From NCBI GenBank assembly GCA_019448385.1, contig JAGTXO010000027.1, positions 186,001 to 250,000 on the forward strand: a DNA stretch of 64,000 nt. The letters run 5' to 3'. This DNA is from Diacronema lutheri. Taxonomy: Eukaryota; Haptophyta; Pavlovophyceae; Pavlovales; Pavlovaceae. Numbering within the stretch: the stretch's first letter is position 1; each line of letters begins with the position of its first letter. Below the pieces are notes generated by a model. It made no database searches and was not told the origin of the DNA. It saw only the letters and a list, made by a program, of their open reading frames with translations. The position numbers and the translations under genes were made by a program. Positions 1-11,463 of the stretch are shown here, in pieces.

Positions 1-53
1 ACAGCCACCCACCCACCACCCACCCGCCACCACCCACAACCCACCGCACATAC

Positions 54-1227
54 CTCCATCGTGGGTCGTCTGCCGCACGCCGACGCCACGCCGCTCGCAA
101 AGCGCGAGACGGAGATGACGCACGAGCCCGCGCATAGCCGGTGACCCGGCGTGAGCGCGAAAAGGCGCGAGCGCGCGCGCGGCACGGATAGACGAAGGTA
201 CGTGCCATTTGACGAACCACGGTCCCGAACCCACCAGGACGTGCCGGCGGCAGCGGCGGCGGCGGCGGTGGACCTGCCGCTGCCGCTGCTGCTGCACGCC
301 GCGCTGTGCGCGGCGGCCGTGCCGTTGAGCATGCCCGCCACGCCACCGCCGCCGCCGCTGCCGCTGCCGCTCGGCCGGCAGAGGAGGACCGCGTGCTCTG
401 ACGAAACGGACCTATCCGGGAGCACGACGACGTTGTGCGCCGCCCTGCCAATCGTCACGGCGCCCGCCGCGCCGCCGCCGCCAGCGCCGGCAAGCTGCGC
501 GCCGCCCACCTCGAAGCGTTGCGCCCCCCAGTCCTCCGTCGCCAGGAGCGACAAAGCAATGGCACCCGTTGGCTCAAATGAGACGATGAGTCGCGAGTTG
601 CCGAGGAGGATTTGGTCGCCCGCGCAGACGGGCGCGGGTGGCGCGTCGAGCCCGCTCAGGCAAAGCAGCGAACCTGTGCGCCGCGCGAGCGCGCGCGGGC
701 GTGAAGGGCGGGAGTGGGTGGGTCGGGCGGGGAGTTGGTGAGGGGGAAGGGTGAGGGGAGGGGGGAAGGGGGGGGCGGGGTGAGCGGCGTGCGCGCGTGA
801 GAGAGACGGCGCGCAGCGCTGTATCGCACACGCCCAGTCCACCCGCACACGCCCAGTCCAACCGCACACGCCCAGTCCACCCGCACACGCCCAGTCCAAC
901 CGCACACGCCCAGTCCACCCGCACACACCCAGTCCAACCGCACACGCCCAGTCCACCCGCACACGTCCAGTCCACCCGCACACGCCCAGTCCACCCGCGC
1001 ACGCCCAGTCCACCCGCACACGTCCAGTCCAACCGCACACGCCCAGTCCACCCGCACACGCTCAGTCCACCCGCACACGCCCATTCCAACCGCACACGCG
1101 CGCGCGCCCGGCGCGAGGCCCCCGCCCGCCATGCTGGGTGAAGCCCAACCTGGCTCTTTGCCCCCCCACGTGGGCAATTGGCGCAAGGCACCCGCCCGCC
1201 ATGCTGGGTGAAGCCCAACCTGGCTCT

Positions 1228-1258
<31 letters not shown>

Positions 1259-3021
1259 ACGTGGGCGATTGGCGCAAGGCACCCGCCCGCCATGCTGGGT
1301 GAAGCCCAACCTGGCTCTCTGTTCCCCCCCACGTGCGCGATTGGCGCAAGGCCCCCGCCCGCCATGCTGGGTGAAGCCCAACCTGGCTCTCTGCCCCCCC
1401 CCCCCCCCCCCCCCCCCCCCACGTGGGCGATTGGCGCAAGGCACTCGCGCGCGCGCCCGGCGCACGCGGCATGGCGCACCGTTTGACGAACCCTCGTCAC
1501 GGACTGCCCAACGCCAGCCAGCCGGCTCGAGCGCGAGCCGCTCGGCGCCGCCGCCGTGTTGTGGTGCGCCGATCGCGCCGGCGCCATGCTGCTCGCTGCA
1601 GTGCAGCGTAAAGTGTGTCGAAGACACCCTCTCGTCGGTTAGGCGCAGCGCGGCATCGGCTGCGCGGCCCACCTTCAGTGGTGCCGTATTCGCGCCGTTG
1701 CCAACGCCACCACCGCAGCCGCCACCGCCGCAGCCACCACCACCGCCGACGCTGCCCGCGCGCAGCACAAGCTGCGCGGGGTACGCCACCGCGGCCGCCG
1801 CCGCCGCCGCCGCGGCCGCGGCCGCATCGCCGACCGCCGGCGCGCTCGGCGCCGGCCGCTCGGCCCGCAGGCAGAGCGCGCGCGGCCATAGAGCCGCGCG
1901 CGCGCGCGCGCCGCGCTCGTCGGCAGCGGCCGCACCGCCGCCATCGCCACCGCCGCCATCGCCACCGCCGCCATCGCCGCCCAGGTCCGGGGCAAGGCGG
2001 GTGCCCACCTCAATTAAAATGTCGGCGGAGGCGTCCGTGGCGCGCACGCCCTCGAGGAGACGGCGCTGCGCGGGCAGCAGCGTGAGGAGCTCGAGCAGGT
2101 CGGGCCCGCCGGGCGGCGCGCTCACGGGCGCGTACCCAAGCTTGGCCACGTCCGTCATCTCCGCCTCGCCGTCGGCGTCGACGTCGGCGTAGCGCGCGCG
2201 CGCGCCAGCGGGCGATGGTGTGGCGGGCGAGGCCGCGCCGTCAACGCTGGCGCCGCCGCCGCCGCCGCCGGGCGCCAACGGCCCGACGTGCGTGTGCACG
2301 GCTGAGAGGGACGAGGCGCTGAGGCCGCCCGCGCTCTGCGCCGCCCATTTCTTGATGTGCGGCTCGCCGTGCGCGCCGCCGTCCGCGCCGCCGCAGATGC
2401 CGACGACATCATCCACTCGCCCTCTGCCGCGGCGCGCGCCGTCGCCGGCGGCGGCGGTGGCGCCGTCGGCCACGTGCGCGCCCGCGCCCGCCTCCGCCGC
2501 GGCGACATCTGCCGGCACAACCCGCCGCCTGTTGCCACCGCTGCCCGCTGCCGAGCCAAGCAGCTGCGGTAAGCCGAGTCCGGTACCCGGCAGGACGGGC
2601 AGGAGCGCGCCGGCCACGCGCGCGGGTACGCCACCGTCGCCGGCGCCCGCGACCGCGCCGCCAGCCGTGCCCGCCGCGCGCGCCTGCCTCTGCTGCCAGA
2701 CAGTGTCGAGCGCGGCGCCCATGCTGTCATCCCAACCGTTGGCCTCCTCCTCCTCCTCCTCCTCGTCGTCGTCGTCGTCGCCAGCGCCGGCGCCAGCGCC
2801 GGCGTCCGCAGCCCGCCGTCCAATCCGCGCTCGACGAATGCCCTCGCCGCCGCCGCCACCGCCGCCACCCCCGCGGCCGCCACCGTGCGCGCCGTCTTCA
2901 CGGCGCGCAGCCGTTTCATCCGCCATCGTGGGCGGCTCGTTGAAAGCGGTACCGTCCGTCACATCGTCCGCAACATCGTCCGCAACATCGTCCGCAACAT
3001 TGTCCGCAACGGCGTCGGCGC

Positions 3022-3052
<31 letters not shown>

Positions 3053-3494
3053 CCGCCCGCCCGCCGTGCATGCGCCGCGCCGGTCCACCGGTGCCCGCCA
3101 TGGCTCGGGCGCGAGAGGCGCGCTCGCCCCCCGCTTCGCGCCTGTCAGCGTGGACAAGTCAATGTCCTCGTGCACGCCGCCTCCATCGCGCGCCGATGCG
3201 CCGCGCGCCGCACCGCCGCCGCCGTTCGCGCCAGCGTGCCCGCCCGCTCCGCCGCGGCCGCCGCGGCCACCCTCCGCCGCAACAACGGCTGCGTCACTCA
3301 TCCCCGCGGGCGATGGCGTCGCGCAGGCGGAGCGCGCCGCGCGTGCCGCCGCGACGCTCGCCGCCGCGGCCGCCTCCGCCTCCGCCGCCCGATGCACTCC
3401 TTCGGGAATGTCCGATCCGCTGCTCGCGAGCACAGCCGCGAGCCGCGAGCCACGCGACTGCGGCCGAGCGGAGATTGGCCGCTCGCGCCGCCCA

Positions 3495-3527
<33 letters not shown>

Positions 3528-3528
3528 A

Positions 3529-3570
<42 letters not shown>

Positions 3571-5418
3571 GCACGATTCGCGGCTCGGCGGCCGTGCGCG
3601 CACCCGGCGCGGCCGAGCCTGCGCGCCTGCCCTCGTCTACGCCCTCGTCCACGCCCTCGTCCGCGCGCTGCGTCTGCGCCTGCTGCTGCGCCTGCGCCTG
3701 CGCCTGCGCCTGCGCCTGCGCCTGCGGCGGGCCCTGAAGCCGCGCGGCGGCAACGGCGGCCACCGCCGTCGCCGCGTCCGCCGCCTTGCGCAGCCCAAGG
3801 GCGTCCGGCAGCGGCACCGGCGCAATCTCGCCGAGGCCCTGAGCGCGCCCACGCGCGCCCGCGGGCTCGCCGTCGCCCGGCGCGCCGTCGCCCGGCGCGC
3901 ACCCACCTGCGCCGCCGCCATCGTGATCAGCGCAGGCCGCTGGCACAGCTCTCCTGCGCGCATTCAGTTTCTCAGAATGCGCGCGCATCGCTCGCAACTC
4001 TGCGGCCACGCTGCCCGCCGCGCTGGGCGGAGGTGACGAAACAGGGCGCGGCGAATCGAGCTCCCGCCCACACGATCCGTAACCGCGCCCATTCGCGCGC
4101 CCCGCGCCGTTCCCTGCGCCGTCCGCGCCGTCCGCGCCGGCGTCCACGTGCGCGGCGGCCCAGAGCGCCCGCTGCGACGCCGCGCCGCGAAGAGCAGCGC
4201 TGCCGCCATCGCCGCCATCGTGCGTACCCGCCCCGATGCCAAGCGCCAGGCCCCGCACCGCCGCAGCCACCGACTCGAGCTCGCCCGCCGCGTACGTTGC
4301 CGCGCCGCCCACGCCGCCATGGCCGAGCGCGCCGGCGCCGACGCCCGCGCCCGCGCCGATGCCGCCGCCGTACGCTCGGCCGTTTGAGTAGCCGAGGCTA
4401 CCGCCTTTTAAACCGCCGCCGCCGCCGTCGGCGCCACCGCCGCCCAGCCGACCGTACGCGCACGCGCCGCCATAGTCTCCCGTGAGCGCCTGCCGGAGGC
4501 GTCGGAACTCGGAGGTGGCCGCGCGCAGCCTCAGCAGCTCAAGGTCCATCGCTCGCTGCGTGTGTGCGATCAGCCGCTCGCGCTGCGCCTGCGCGCGCGC
4601 GCGGCCGACGAGCGGCGCGCGACACCGCGCGGCGCGCGCGCGGTGCGGATGGGCGCGTGCACCGCGCGTGCGCGTGTGAAAACCCCCACCGCGCGCGCCA
4701 GCCGGCGTTGAATGGCAGTGCCGGCGCTGCGGCATGCTGGGCGCGCGGAGGCACGGCGGGGCGCCGCGCGCGGCGCGTGCCGCGCCTCTGCGCGCGCGCC
4801 GCGGCGCGCGCGCACCTGACGGGCAATCTGCTGCGCGCGCGCGCCAAACAGCTCCGAGTCGCGCTCCGCACCGCCGTTCGCGGCGCGCCCCGCGCGCGGC
4901 TGCGCGCCTCCGCCTCCGCCGCCTCCTCCGCCTCCGCCCGACGACCATCTCGAGCGGCCGTCGACGGGTGAGCGGCCGCAGCGCGCGCTCGCAGGGCGGT
5001 GGGCGTAGTGCGCGTCGGACGAACGGTCTGCGCGCTCGCGTCGCGCCGTCTGCGCGCCCGCCGGCGTCGCAAGCGCCGCGCGCGGCGGCGCCGAGTAATA
5101 AGCCGGCGCGGGCGGGCGCGGCGGCGGGTTTGGTGACGCGTCGAGCAGGTCCGCGAGGCCGCCATGGCCAGCGTCGCGAGCATAATCGACGGCCGAGCGG
5201 CCATCGGCGTCGGTGGCCGCGGCCGAAATGCCCGCGTCGAGCAGGAAAGTCACCATCCGCTGCGAGCCCCGCTTGGCCGCGGCGCGCAGCGCGACCGCGC
5301 CGCCGCCTGCGGGCGCGAGCAGCGCATCTGCGTGGAGCCGCCAGAGGAGGTGCGCAGCGTCGACGTCGTCGTTGCGCACAGCGTGGAGAAACTCGCGCCC
5401 CTCCGCGCTGATCGCCAT
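54..5418 (-). CDS. Ankyrin-repeat / FHA-domain protein, 3' end outside window
   Basis: Read as exons 5418-4816, 4588-about 1466 and 673-54, with the last exon ending at a GTATGTG donor, so the gene continues off the left edge. The start at 5418 is chosen because an ankyrin repeat begins at once (EFLHAVRNDDVDAAHLL, then AAAKRGSQRMVTFLLDAG and SAVDYARDAGHGGLADLL). Exon 2 is a long Ala/Gly-rich low-complexity region with an acidic run near 2,750. It ends in an FHA core (KVGRAADAALRL, RVSSTHF, RDEGSSNGAPC) whose last strands (CAGDQILLGNSRLIVSF) lie in exon 3. A second FHA follows (VTIGRAAHNVVVLPDRSVSS, WWVRDRGSSNGTYLRL). FHA domains bind phosphothreonine, so a phospho-dependent scaffold is inferred. 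The 4816/4588 junction is phase-matched. The exon 2 to 3 junction needs a GC donor and is less certain. Confidence 0.75.
674..1465 (-). repeat. Intron filled by two tandem-repeat blocks
   Basis: This is the second intron of the ankyrin-FHA gene. About 829-1098 holds some 14 copies of an 18-bp unit (cacacgcccagtccaacc, with aacc/accc variants). About 1122-1440 holds four copies of a longer unit built around catgctgggtgaagcccaac and ending in cacgtgggcgattggcgcaa, each separated by C-runs of different length. The blocks read open in several frames, but those peptides are repeat translations and not protein-like. Confidence 0.85.
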
Positions 5419-5774
5419 CGCACCCCGCGACCGCCCAGCGCCGGCCGCGCGCGACGGCGCAGCTGGTGTGGCCGCTGGGCTCCTGCCTGCCTTGCCTGCC
5501 TCTCTCGGAGAGGGGGCAAGGCCCGGTTTGAAAGAGGGCGTCGAGCGATGGCGGAATGATGGGGCTCGGGGTTTTTTCCCTGAATAGTGAATAAACATGC
5601 AATGAGTCCAGTCCAGGGTTCGAGATTTTCAGTGAAAATTATTTTTGACGTTTCAACCTGAAAATTTTCACCAGACATTTTCACTGAAAATGGTAAAAAT
5701 GGTTAAAATTTTCATTTCTCCCATGTGGATACACACGTAAATAGGGAAAAACACCAGATCGCAGGAGGGCAGCC
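5419..5774. promoter_or_regulatory. Divergent intergenic region with AT-rich inverted repeat
   Basis: This region lies between the ankyrin-FHA gene (-) and the small gene at 5775 (+). The half next to 5418 is GC-rich. From about 5580 to 5710 the composition turns strongly AT-rich, unlike nearly all of the window. Perfect 15-bp inverted repeats lie at 5625-5639 (attttcagtgaaaat) and 5677-5691 (attttcactgaaaat). A 12-bp palindrome (tgaaaattttca) sits between them at 5659-5670. It could be a shared promoter core, a replication or matrix-attachment type site, or a small-element remnant. Confidence 0.5.
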
Positions 5775-6540
5775 ATGCCGCGCAACGGGTCGCCCGTCAG
5801 GTCGGCGTGCCTGCGCGCCGTGGTCGACAAGCACACGACGTCCCTTATCAATATGGATGACTCTGGTCTCGAGGCGATCTTCTTGGATCTCGGTGGCATG
5901 GCCTTCCTCAAGGCGGGCAAGACAGCTACGCGTGCGCGCGCACGCGCGACGCTCGCAAGCGCCCTCGACCGGAAAGGGATCAAGCGCGTGCCGACTGCGC
6001 AAGACAAGGCAGCGGTGTGCATGATGTGCGGCTTCGTCGTCGAACACTGCAACTCCACACGGTGGAAACAGCGCAATTGCTTGGTTTGCGCCGACGACCG
6101 CCCGCACCGCGACGAGTTAATCGCAACGATGCCGCTGCGGAGGAGGCCGCGCAGGAGGGGCCAGAGGGTGCGCTCCGCATGGTGCCGCTCTCGCGGCCCT
6201 CCTTCTTTGCTTGCACACCCCTACCGCGACAGCCATCTTAAAGTCGCTCGCGCCCTCGCAGTCCGTGCACCTGCTGCGGCCGCCGCCGCCGCCACGCAAG
6301 GGGGGCATGGAAAGCTACCTGCACCGCAACCTCAGCCAAACGGAGGTGGCGCAAGTCGCCGCGCAGATGCAGCTCTACGGCACCACCGGCGGCAAGAAAT
6401 GGGCCCTGCTCTCCTCACTGCCGCCAGGCATGGAGCTGGAGGGTTTCGCTCGTCAGGCGGCTGACGCGTACGCTGGCTCCGGCCAAGGCGGCCGCTTGGT
6501 CGTCGCCGGCATTGGGAAGACTGCACGTTCCAACTTCCAA
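5775..6540 (+). CDS. Unknown protein with possible C4 zinc-binding motif
   Basis: I do not recognise the family. The frame from 5775 reads plausibly (SLINMDDSGLEAIFLDLGG, then DRKGIKRVPTAQDKAAVC) and carries two CxxC pairs (CMMCGFVVEHC ... RNCLVC) that could bind zinc. A second protein-like stretch lies in another frame (YLHRNLSQTEVAQVAAQMQL, KKWALLSSLPPGMELEGFA), so an intron is needed. A phase-compatible option is donor 6168 to acceptor about 6260. A poly-C run from about 6550 follows and probably belongs to an intron or the 3' flank. It converges on the MFS gene, whose stop is at 6621. Exon structure is tentative. Confidence 0.35.
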
Positions 6541-6548
6541 TACCCCCC

Positions 6549-6606
<58 letters not shown>

Positions 6607-6620
6607 ACAACAAGAGTTAT

Positions 6621-9122
6621 TCACAGTTGATTTTGATGCCCTTGCGTTCCCGCTGTTGCGCGCGGCACGAGCTCGACCGTCGACTCACTGCGCCCGGGCG
6701 GCCGAGAGGCTGTCGCCGTGCCCTCCGCACCAGCCGTGGTGGCGTCGGCGTCGGCCGTGCGCCTCCCCGTCTCGCCGCGCTCGTCCGCGGCGCCAGCGCC
6801 GCAGACCGCGCCGCTCGTGGCCGCGTCGCCTTCGCCATCGCCGGCGGCATGCGCGCGCTCGCACGGCTGCCCCGCGCGCGAGCCGGGCGTGCAGCACGTT
6901 GCGAGCAGATACGCCGAGAGCGCGAGCCCAACGCACGCCGCGCTCGTGCCGTAGAGCGCGCGAGCCCCCAGCGAATCCATCGCGAGCCCGCCCAGGCCGT
7001 TCGCTCCGATCCCACCGAGCGCCCGGAGGCTTTCCGCAAGGCCCTGCGCGCTCGCCTGGTGCGGGCCATTCGCCGCGAGCGCGGCGACGTAATGCACGGC
7101 GCCAAGCTGCCCAAGCGAGTAGCTGTGAGAGAAACAAAAGAATCAAAAGAGAGAGAAAAATCGCAATAAAAAGGGGTACGTGAGAGCGAGCGCGCCGCAG
7201 GGGCGCGTGCACGAAAGGGCGGCTGCCGTTGGGAGGCGCGGCCAATGGCAGCGCCGCAGAATCGCAGCAGCGGCGCACCGCCGCGCCGCGCACAGCTGCG
7301 CGCGCGCGCTCGCGCATGGACGCACGTGACTCCGTGTAACGGCTCGCAGAGAAGGAGGAGCCATGCTTGGCCGCTAGGCAGTAGCGCATAGGCTGTGACG
7401 CGTGACGTGAACGCGATGCATGCGCCTGCGCGCACGGCAGCGCAGCGCCGGTTGGCCAAGTGCGTCCGTCGATGCGATTGGGTGTTTGCGTGGCAAGCCG
7501 CGCGCAGCGGACGCGCGCGCGCGCAGCGGCTGGCCGTGTGCAGCCGTGCGGCGGCGCTAGCGGCCATCCCTTCCCACACACCCCCCCCCCCCCCCCCCCC
7601 GGCCTCCAGCGAAGTGCCAGCCTCCCATCTGCCCCCACCCCACCCCCTCCTGCCGTGCAGCGCGCACCCGCGATCAGCGCGCGTGGCGAGAAGACCGTGA
7701 CGAGGTAGCGCGACGCGACGAAGAGCGGGATCTCGCACGAGACAGTCACGAGCACGGACACTCCACACAGAGTCGCAGACGCGCCGAGTACCTGCGCCCA
7801 GTATAAGAAGACAAGACCCTTGAGAAGAAGAGGAGGGGGGGCGGGTAACGCGGGTGGTAACGCGGGTGGTAACGCGGGTAACGCGGGCAAGCCGCCGGGA
7901 GGCGCCGGCGTAACCGACAGCGCACACGAGCCGATGGACGACCGCGCGCGCGCGCCTGCTCGCGGGGGCATGCAAGGGCAGAGCCGGGCAGGGCGGGGCA
8001 CGGGCGCCTTGGCGCGCTGCGGCCCAGACGGTGCACCGGACGCACCTCCACAAGCGCCGTGCCAGCGCCGAAGAAGACCATCAGCGTGAAGAAGGCAAGC
8101 GACGCGCCGCCGTCCGCAACGCACAGCGCGCACGCACCACCGCCGCGCCCGACCGCCGCCGCGCGCGTGATTGCATCGCGGCGCGCGCGCGCGCGTCCAT
8201 GCGCCGGCACCGGCGCAACGTCGCATCCCGCGGGTGCGGCGCATGCAGGCAAGCCCAACGGGCGCGCGCCCATCTCGTCCGCGCCGCCGTCGGTCTCCGC
8301 GCCACTCGGCAGCAGCTGCGCGTACGCCGGGGCGGAGCGGCCGGCGCCGCGCGGCCGCCACGCGCGCGCGTCAGCCGCGGCGCGCGCGCGCGCCGCGTCG
8401 TCGGCGGCGTCGCGCGGCGCGGCCGTGTCGTCGGCGGGGCGCAGCTCAAGGGCATCTGGCGAGCGTGCCGGCGGCCTTGGCTCGTCAGCGCCGCCAGCCG
8501 CTCCGCACTGCCCGGGCAAGAGCGCGAGCACGACCCCGATGAGAAGAACGCCCGTGACCAGGTTCGCGACCGCAAGCGCCTCGGCCGCGCCAAAGCGGTC
8601 GATCGCAGGGCCGAGGAGCGCGGCGTTCAGCAGGCCCCACGTGACCGCGCCCCACAGCCGCGAACGGCCCCACTCGCGCTTGTCTGGGAGGCACCGGATC
8701 GTGTACGCGTTGAGGATGGTGTGCATTGGGGCGAGGCTGCAATCCGACGCGACGCGCGACGCCGTGGCCCACCAGGCCGGAAGCGGGCGGACGCGCCCGG
8801 CACCGCACGCGAGGGTGCTCAAACTGCAGCCCACCGTGCCGAACACGAGCACCAGCCGCGCCGCCCGACCGCCGCCACCCAGCCGGTCGAATGCGACCGT
8901 GACGGCCGAGCGCGCGACGAGCGCGGCCACCGCGCCGGCGGCGAGGACGGCGCCGACCTGCGCGTTGCTCAGGCCGAGATCCGCATACATGGGCGCGGAG
9001 AAGCGGCCCGGTGCCGCCGTGAAGAGGAAGAGCGCCGCGTACAGCGCCGACGCGGCCCTCGGAGAGATGCGCTCGGGGTCCATTCGTCGAGAATCCTCAT
9101 GGACGGCTCCATCCTTCTCCAT
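6621..9122 (-). CDS. Major facilitator superfamily transporter
   Basis: Exon 1 (9122-8046) carries the N-terminal half of an MFS protein: FLFTAAPGRFSAPMYADLG, then GAVLAAGAVAALVARS and RLVLVFGTVGCSLSTLACG. The loop motif LPDKREWGRSRLWGAVTWGL is typical of the MFS_1-like / sugar-permease group, with more helices after it. A hydrophilic loop of about 100 residues follows. Exon 2 starts at 7818 in phase (GLVFLYWAQVLGASATLC, SCEIPLFVAS). The last exon begins at 7122 (YSLGQLGAVHYVAALAANG) and ends in a long polar tail with stop at 6621. The end of exon 2, near 7,660-7,700, is not resolved. The substrate cannot be named. An alternative start is 9083. Confidence 0.75.
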
Positions 9123-9296
9123 CGTCCTTTGCGTGCCCGCGTGCCACGACTGGGCCGACTTCCAATGACCAAATCGAGCGACTCGAGCCTATCTTGCTCA
9201 CGTGTGACGGGTCACGGGGGGCAGATGCACGCGGCGGGCGGTCCGCAGCCAAACGTCTCGCGCCATCCCGCGCGGCAGCCCGAAGCCAAACTGCCA

Positions 9297-9664
9297 TCAT
9301 CGCGCGCGCGCCCGCTGCGGAGCGAACATCCAGTCGGTCTCGTCGAGCGTTTTCACCTCCTCGCGCAGCCGCTCGAGGGCCTCGTCGACAAACGCGCGCT
9401 CGTTTTGCACGGCCACGCTGTCGAGCTCGCCCGCATCGCTCACGTGCACCGCGAACTCGTCGTCAGCTGTCGAGCGCGCGCGCGCACGCGCGCACGCGGG
9501 GACGGCAGGGCAGCGCGTGCGTGCATGTAGGGCAGCGCGTGCGTCAGTCGAGCGCGCGTGGGCCGCGCGCGCGAGAACAGCAGCGCGCGCCACGCACGTT
9601 CGCTCAGCCCACCCTCCTGCGCGAAGAGCGCGCGCCGCATGACCGACGCCGGCGTGTTGGGCAT
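9297..9664 (-). CDS. Small conserved-looking protein, 78 aa, unknown
   Basis: Two exons join in phase: 9664-9598 (donor GTGCGTGG) and 9466-9297 (acceptor gacag), giving 79 codons including the stop. The product begins MPNTPASVMRRALFAQEGGL and ends with an amphipathic helix (EALERLREEVKTLDETDWMF) before a short basic tail. The acidic helix and terminal WMF look like a partner-binding tail, but I cannot name a family. It is head-to-head with the gene at 9741 (76 bp between starts) and 174 bp upstream of the MFS gene on the same strand. Confidence 0.55.
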
Positions 9665-9740
9665 CCTTTTGGCTGCTGGGCGCCTTTTTGCCCAGAGCAG
9701 CAGCCGCGGAGTTTGTGGAGCGGACAACTTGCGGAGGGCA
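9665..9740. promoter_or_regulatory. 76-bp divergent promoter region
   Basis: This lies between the start codons of the 78-aa gene (-, 9664) and the coiled-coil protein (+, 9741). It is slightly less GC-rich than its flanks, with no clear TATA box. Both promoters must lie here or inside the 5' ends of the two genes. Confidence 0.5.
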
Positions 9741-11294
9741 ATGAGAGCGGTCTCGCGGCTCGTGTGCGCGCTCGCGGTGCTCGCCGCGGTGACCGAGGGC
9801 ACGCGCGTGCACGTGCGCGCGGCGGCACGCCCGCCGCTGGGGCGCGTGACGTCGCGTCTCGTGCGCATGGGCTGGCTGCCCTTTGCGCCGGGCAGCCGTG
9901 ACGGCGTCGACGACGTCGCCGACCCAAGCGCTCTCGCGCGCGAGGGGCGCTCGCGGCCCGAGCAGCCGGAGGGTACGCCCGTGGAGGACGAGCTGGAGAG
10001 CCTGCGCCGCGAAGTTGCCGCGCTTCGTACCGACGTTCGCCAGACTGAGGCTGCCGTCACCGCCCTCACCGCGCGCCCGCGCCCGAGCTTCGGTCAGTCG
10101 AGCGCGGCGCCTGCCGCGCGCGCCGTCGCGCCGGCGCGCGCCGACGACGCGGCGGTCGACGCGGGCGCCGGCGAAGACAGGGCACACAACGTGGAGCTGC
10201 CTTTGATGCAGGACTTCAACGCGACCTTCGACACGCTCATCCGCGCGACCGAAGCCGCGGCTGACGATGGGATCAACGAGTCCGACCTCCGGCTGCTCAA
10301 GGCCGCGTGGCGTACCGCCATCGAGGCGCAAGCGCGCTCCACGGAGGAGATGAGCGAGGCGAGCGACAAGGCGCTCGAGACGCTGCGCAGCGTGCTCTCG
10401 GCCGAGGACTTTGACAAGGTGCGCGACGAGGTGATGAACGATGACCCGACGGAGGCACTGCCGGTGAGCGCGGGAACCTGTCGCTTCAAAGCAACCCCCC
10501 CCCCCCCCCCCCCCTCCCCCCCGCCCCTCCTTCCTCCCTCAATTTGAGAGCCGCTTGTAGGGCGCGGGCCCGCCCCTCTCTCCCTCTTCTGAGCCGCACC
10601 GCCAACCCGCCATCCCCCCCCCCCTCCCCCCTGTCCCCTGTCCACGCGCAAGGTCGGCATGCTCGCGAGCCGCGCCGGCACCGTCGAGGCCTTCACCTTC
10701 ATCACGGCTGCAGCGTCCATCGTCCTCGACGAGCCGATGGGCGGCTCCGTCTCGACGAGCGACAAGGAGGTGCTGACCGCACGGGAGTCGCTGGTTGAAC
10801 AGATGCGCGCGCACGATGCCGCCAAGCCCGAGCGCGCCACGAATGCGTCCGCCGCCGACGCGCGCGGCGGCGGCGGCGAGGCCGCATCCGACACGTCCGC
10901 CGACATGGCCGCGGCCCAGACGCGCTGGGCGATTGAGCGCCAGCTCCTCGAGATCAAGCTGCGCACGATGGAGTCGCAGCCCAACAGCCGAAACGTGCGC
11001 ATTGCGTCCATTTTCACCCTCGAGCTGATCAAAGAGAACGAGCGAAGGTTCCGGAAGCTGCGCAACGAGCCGCCCGCCGTTGACGACGTCGAGCTCCTCG
11101 GCGGATTCTTCCGCGAGCTCGCGTTCGGCTTGGTGCAGAACGTGGCGTGGATTGCGTTTACGATTTGGATCCTCACCGTCGGCTTCAATGGCGTGCAGTC
11201 CTTCGCCGTGCGCTGGCTCGAGACCGCCGGCACGTCGCCGCTTGCCAGATTGATTGAGGCCGCGACGGGCGCGGGGCCGCCCAGCGTGATGTGA
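9741..11294 (+). CDS. Signal-peptide, coiled-coil, C-terminal membrane protein, 454 aa
   Basis: Exons 9741-10463 and 10653-11294 join in phase 0 (donor GTGAGC, acceptor gcaag). The start at 9741 gives a clean signal peptide (RLVCALAVLAAVTEG) followed by a basic, plastid-transit-like stretch. The middle has a heptad-rich coiled coil (VEDELESLRREVAALRTD) and helical segments (SDLRLLKAAWRTAIEAQ, IERQLLEIKLRTME). The C-terminal part has one hydrophobic segment (VQNVAWIAFTIWILTVGF) near residues 405-430. I do not recognise a domain. An organelle-membrane anchor or tether is possible but unproven. The intron is largely poly-C. Confidence 0.65.
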
Positions 11295-11463
11295 ACGACG
11301 GGCACGGTCCGCGCGCCGCGTTCGATTTTCCAAATCAACTCACGTTCCTATGTCATGTAAGAGCAAAAGACTTCGTTCGTCACGCCCTGAGAAAGTGAGA
11401 AGCGATGCTCCGGCCGCTACGACTTGTTTTGGGGGGTGGCGGAGCGTGCACTCGGGCCGTCCG

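Noticed and set aside
9297-10331. Single long minus-strand gene across 9.3-10.3 kb
   Set aside because: Its upstream part is antisense to a well-supported coiled-coil gene. Only the last segment is protein-like and is better explained as exon 2 of a 78-aa gene.
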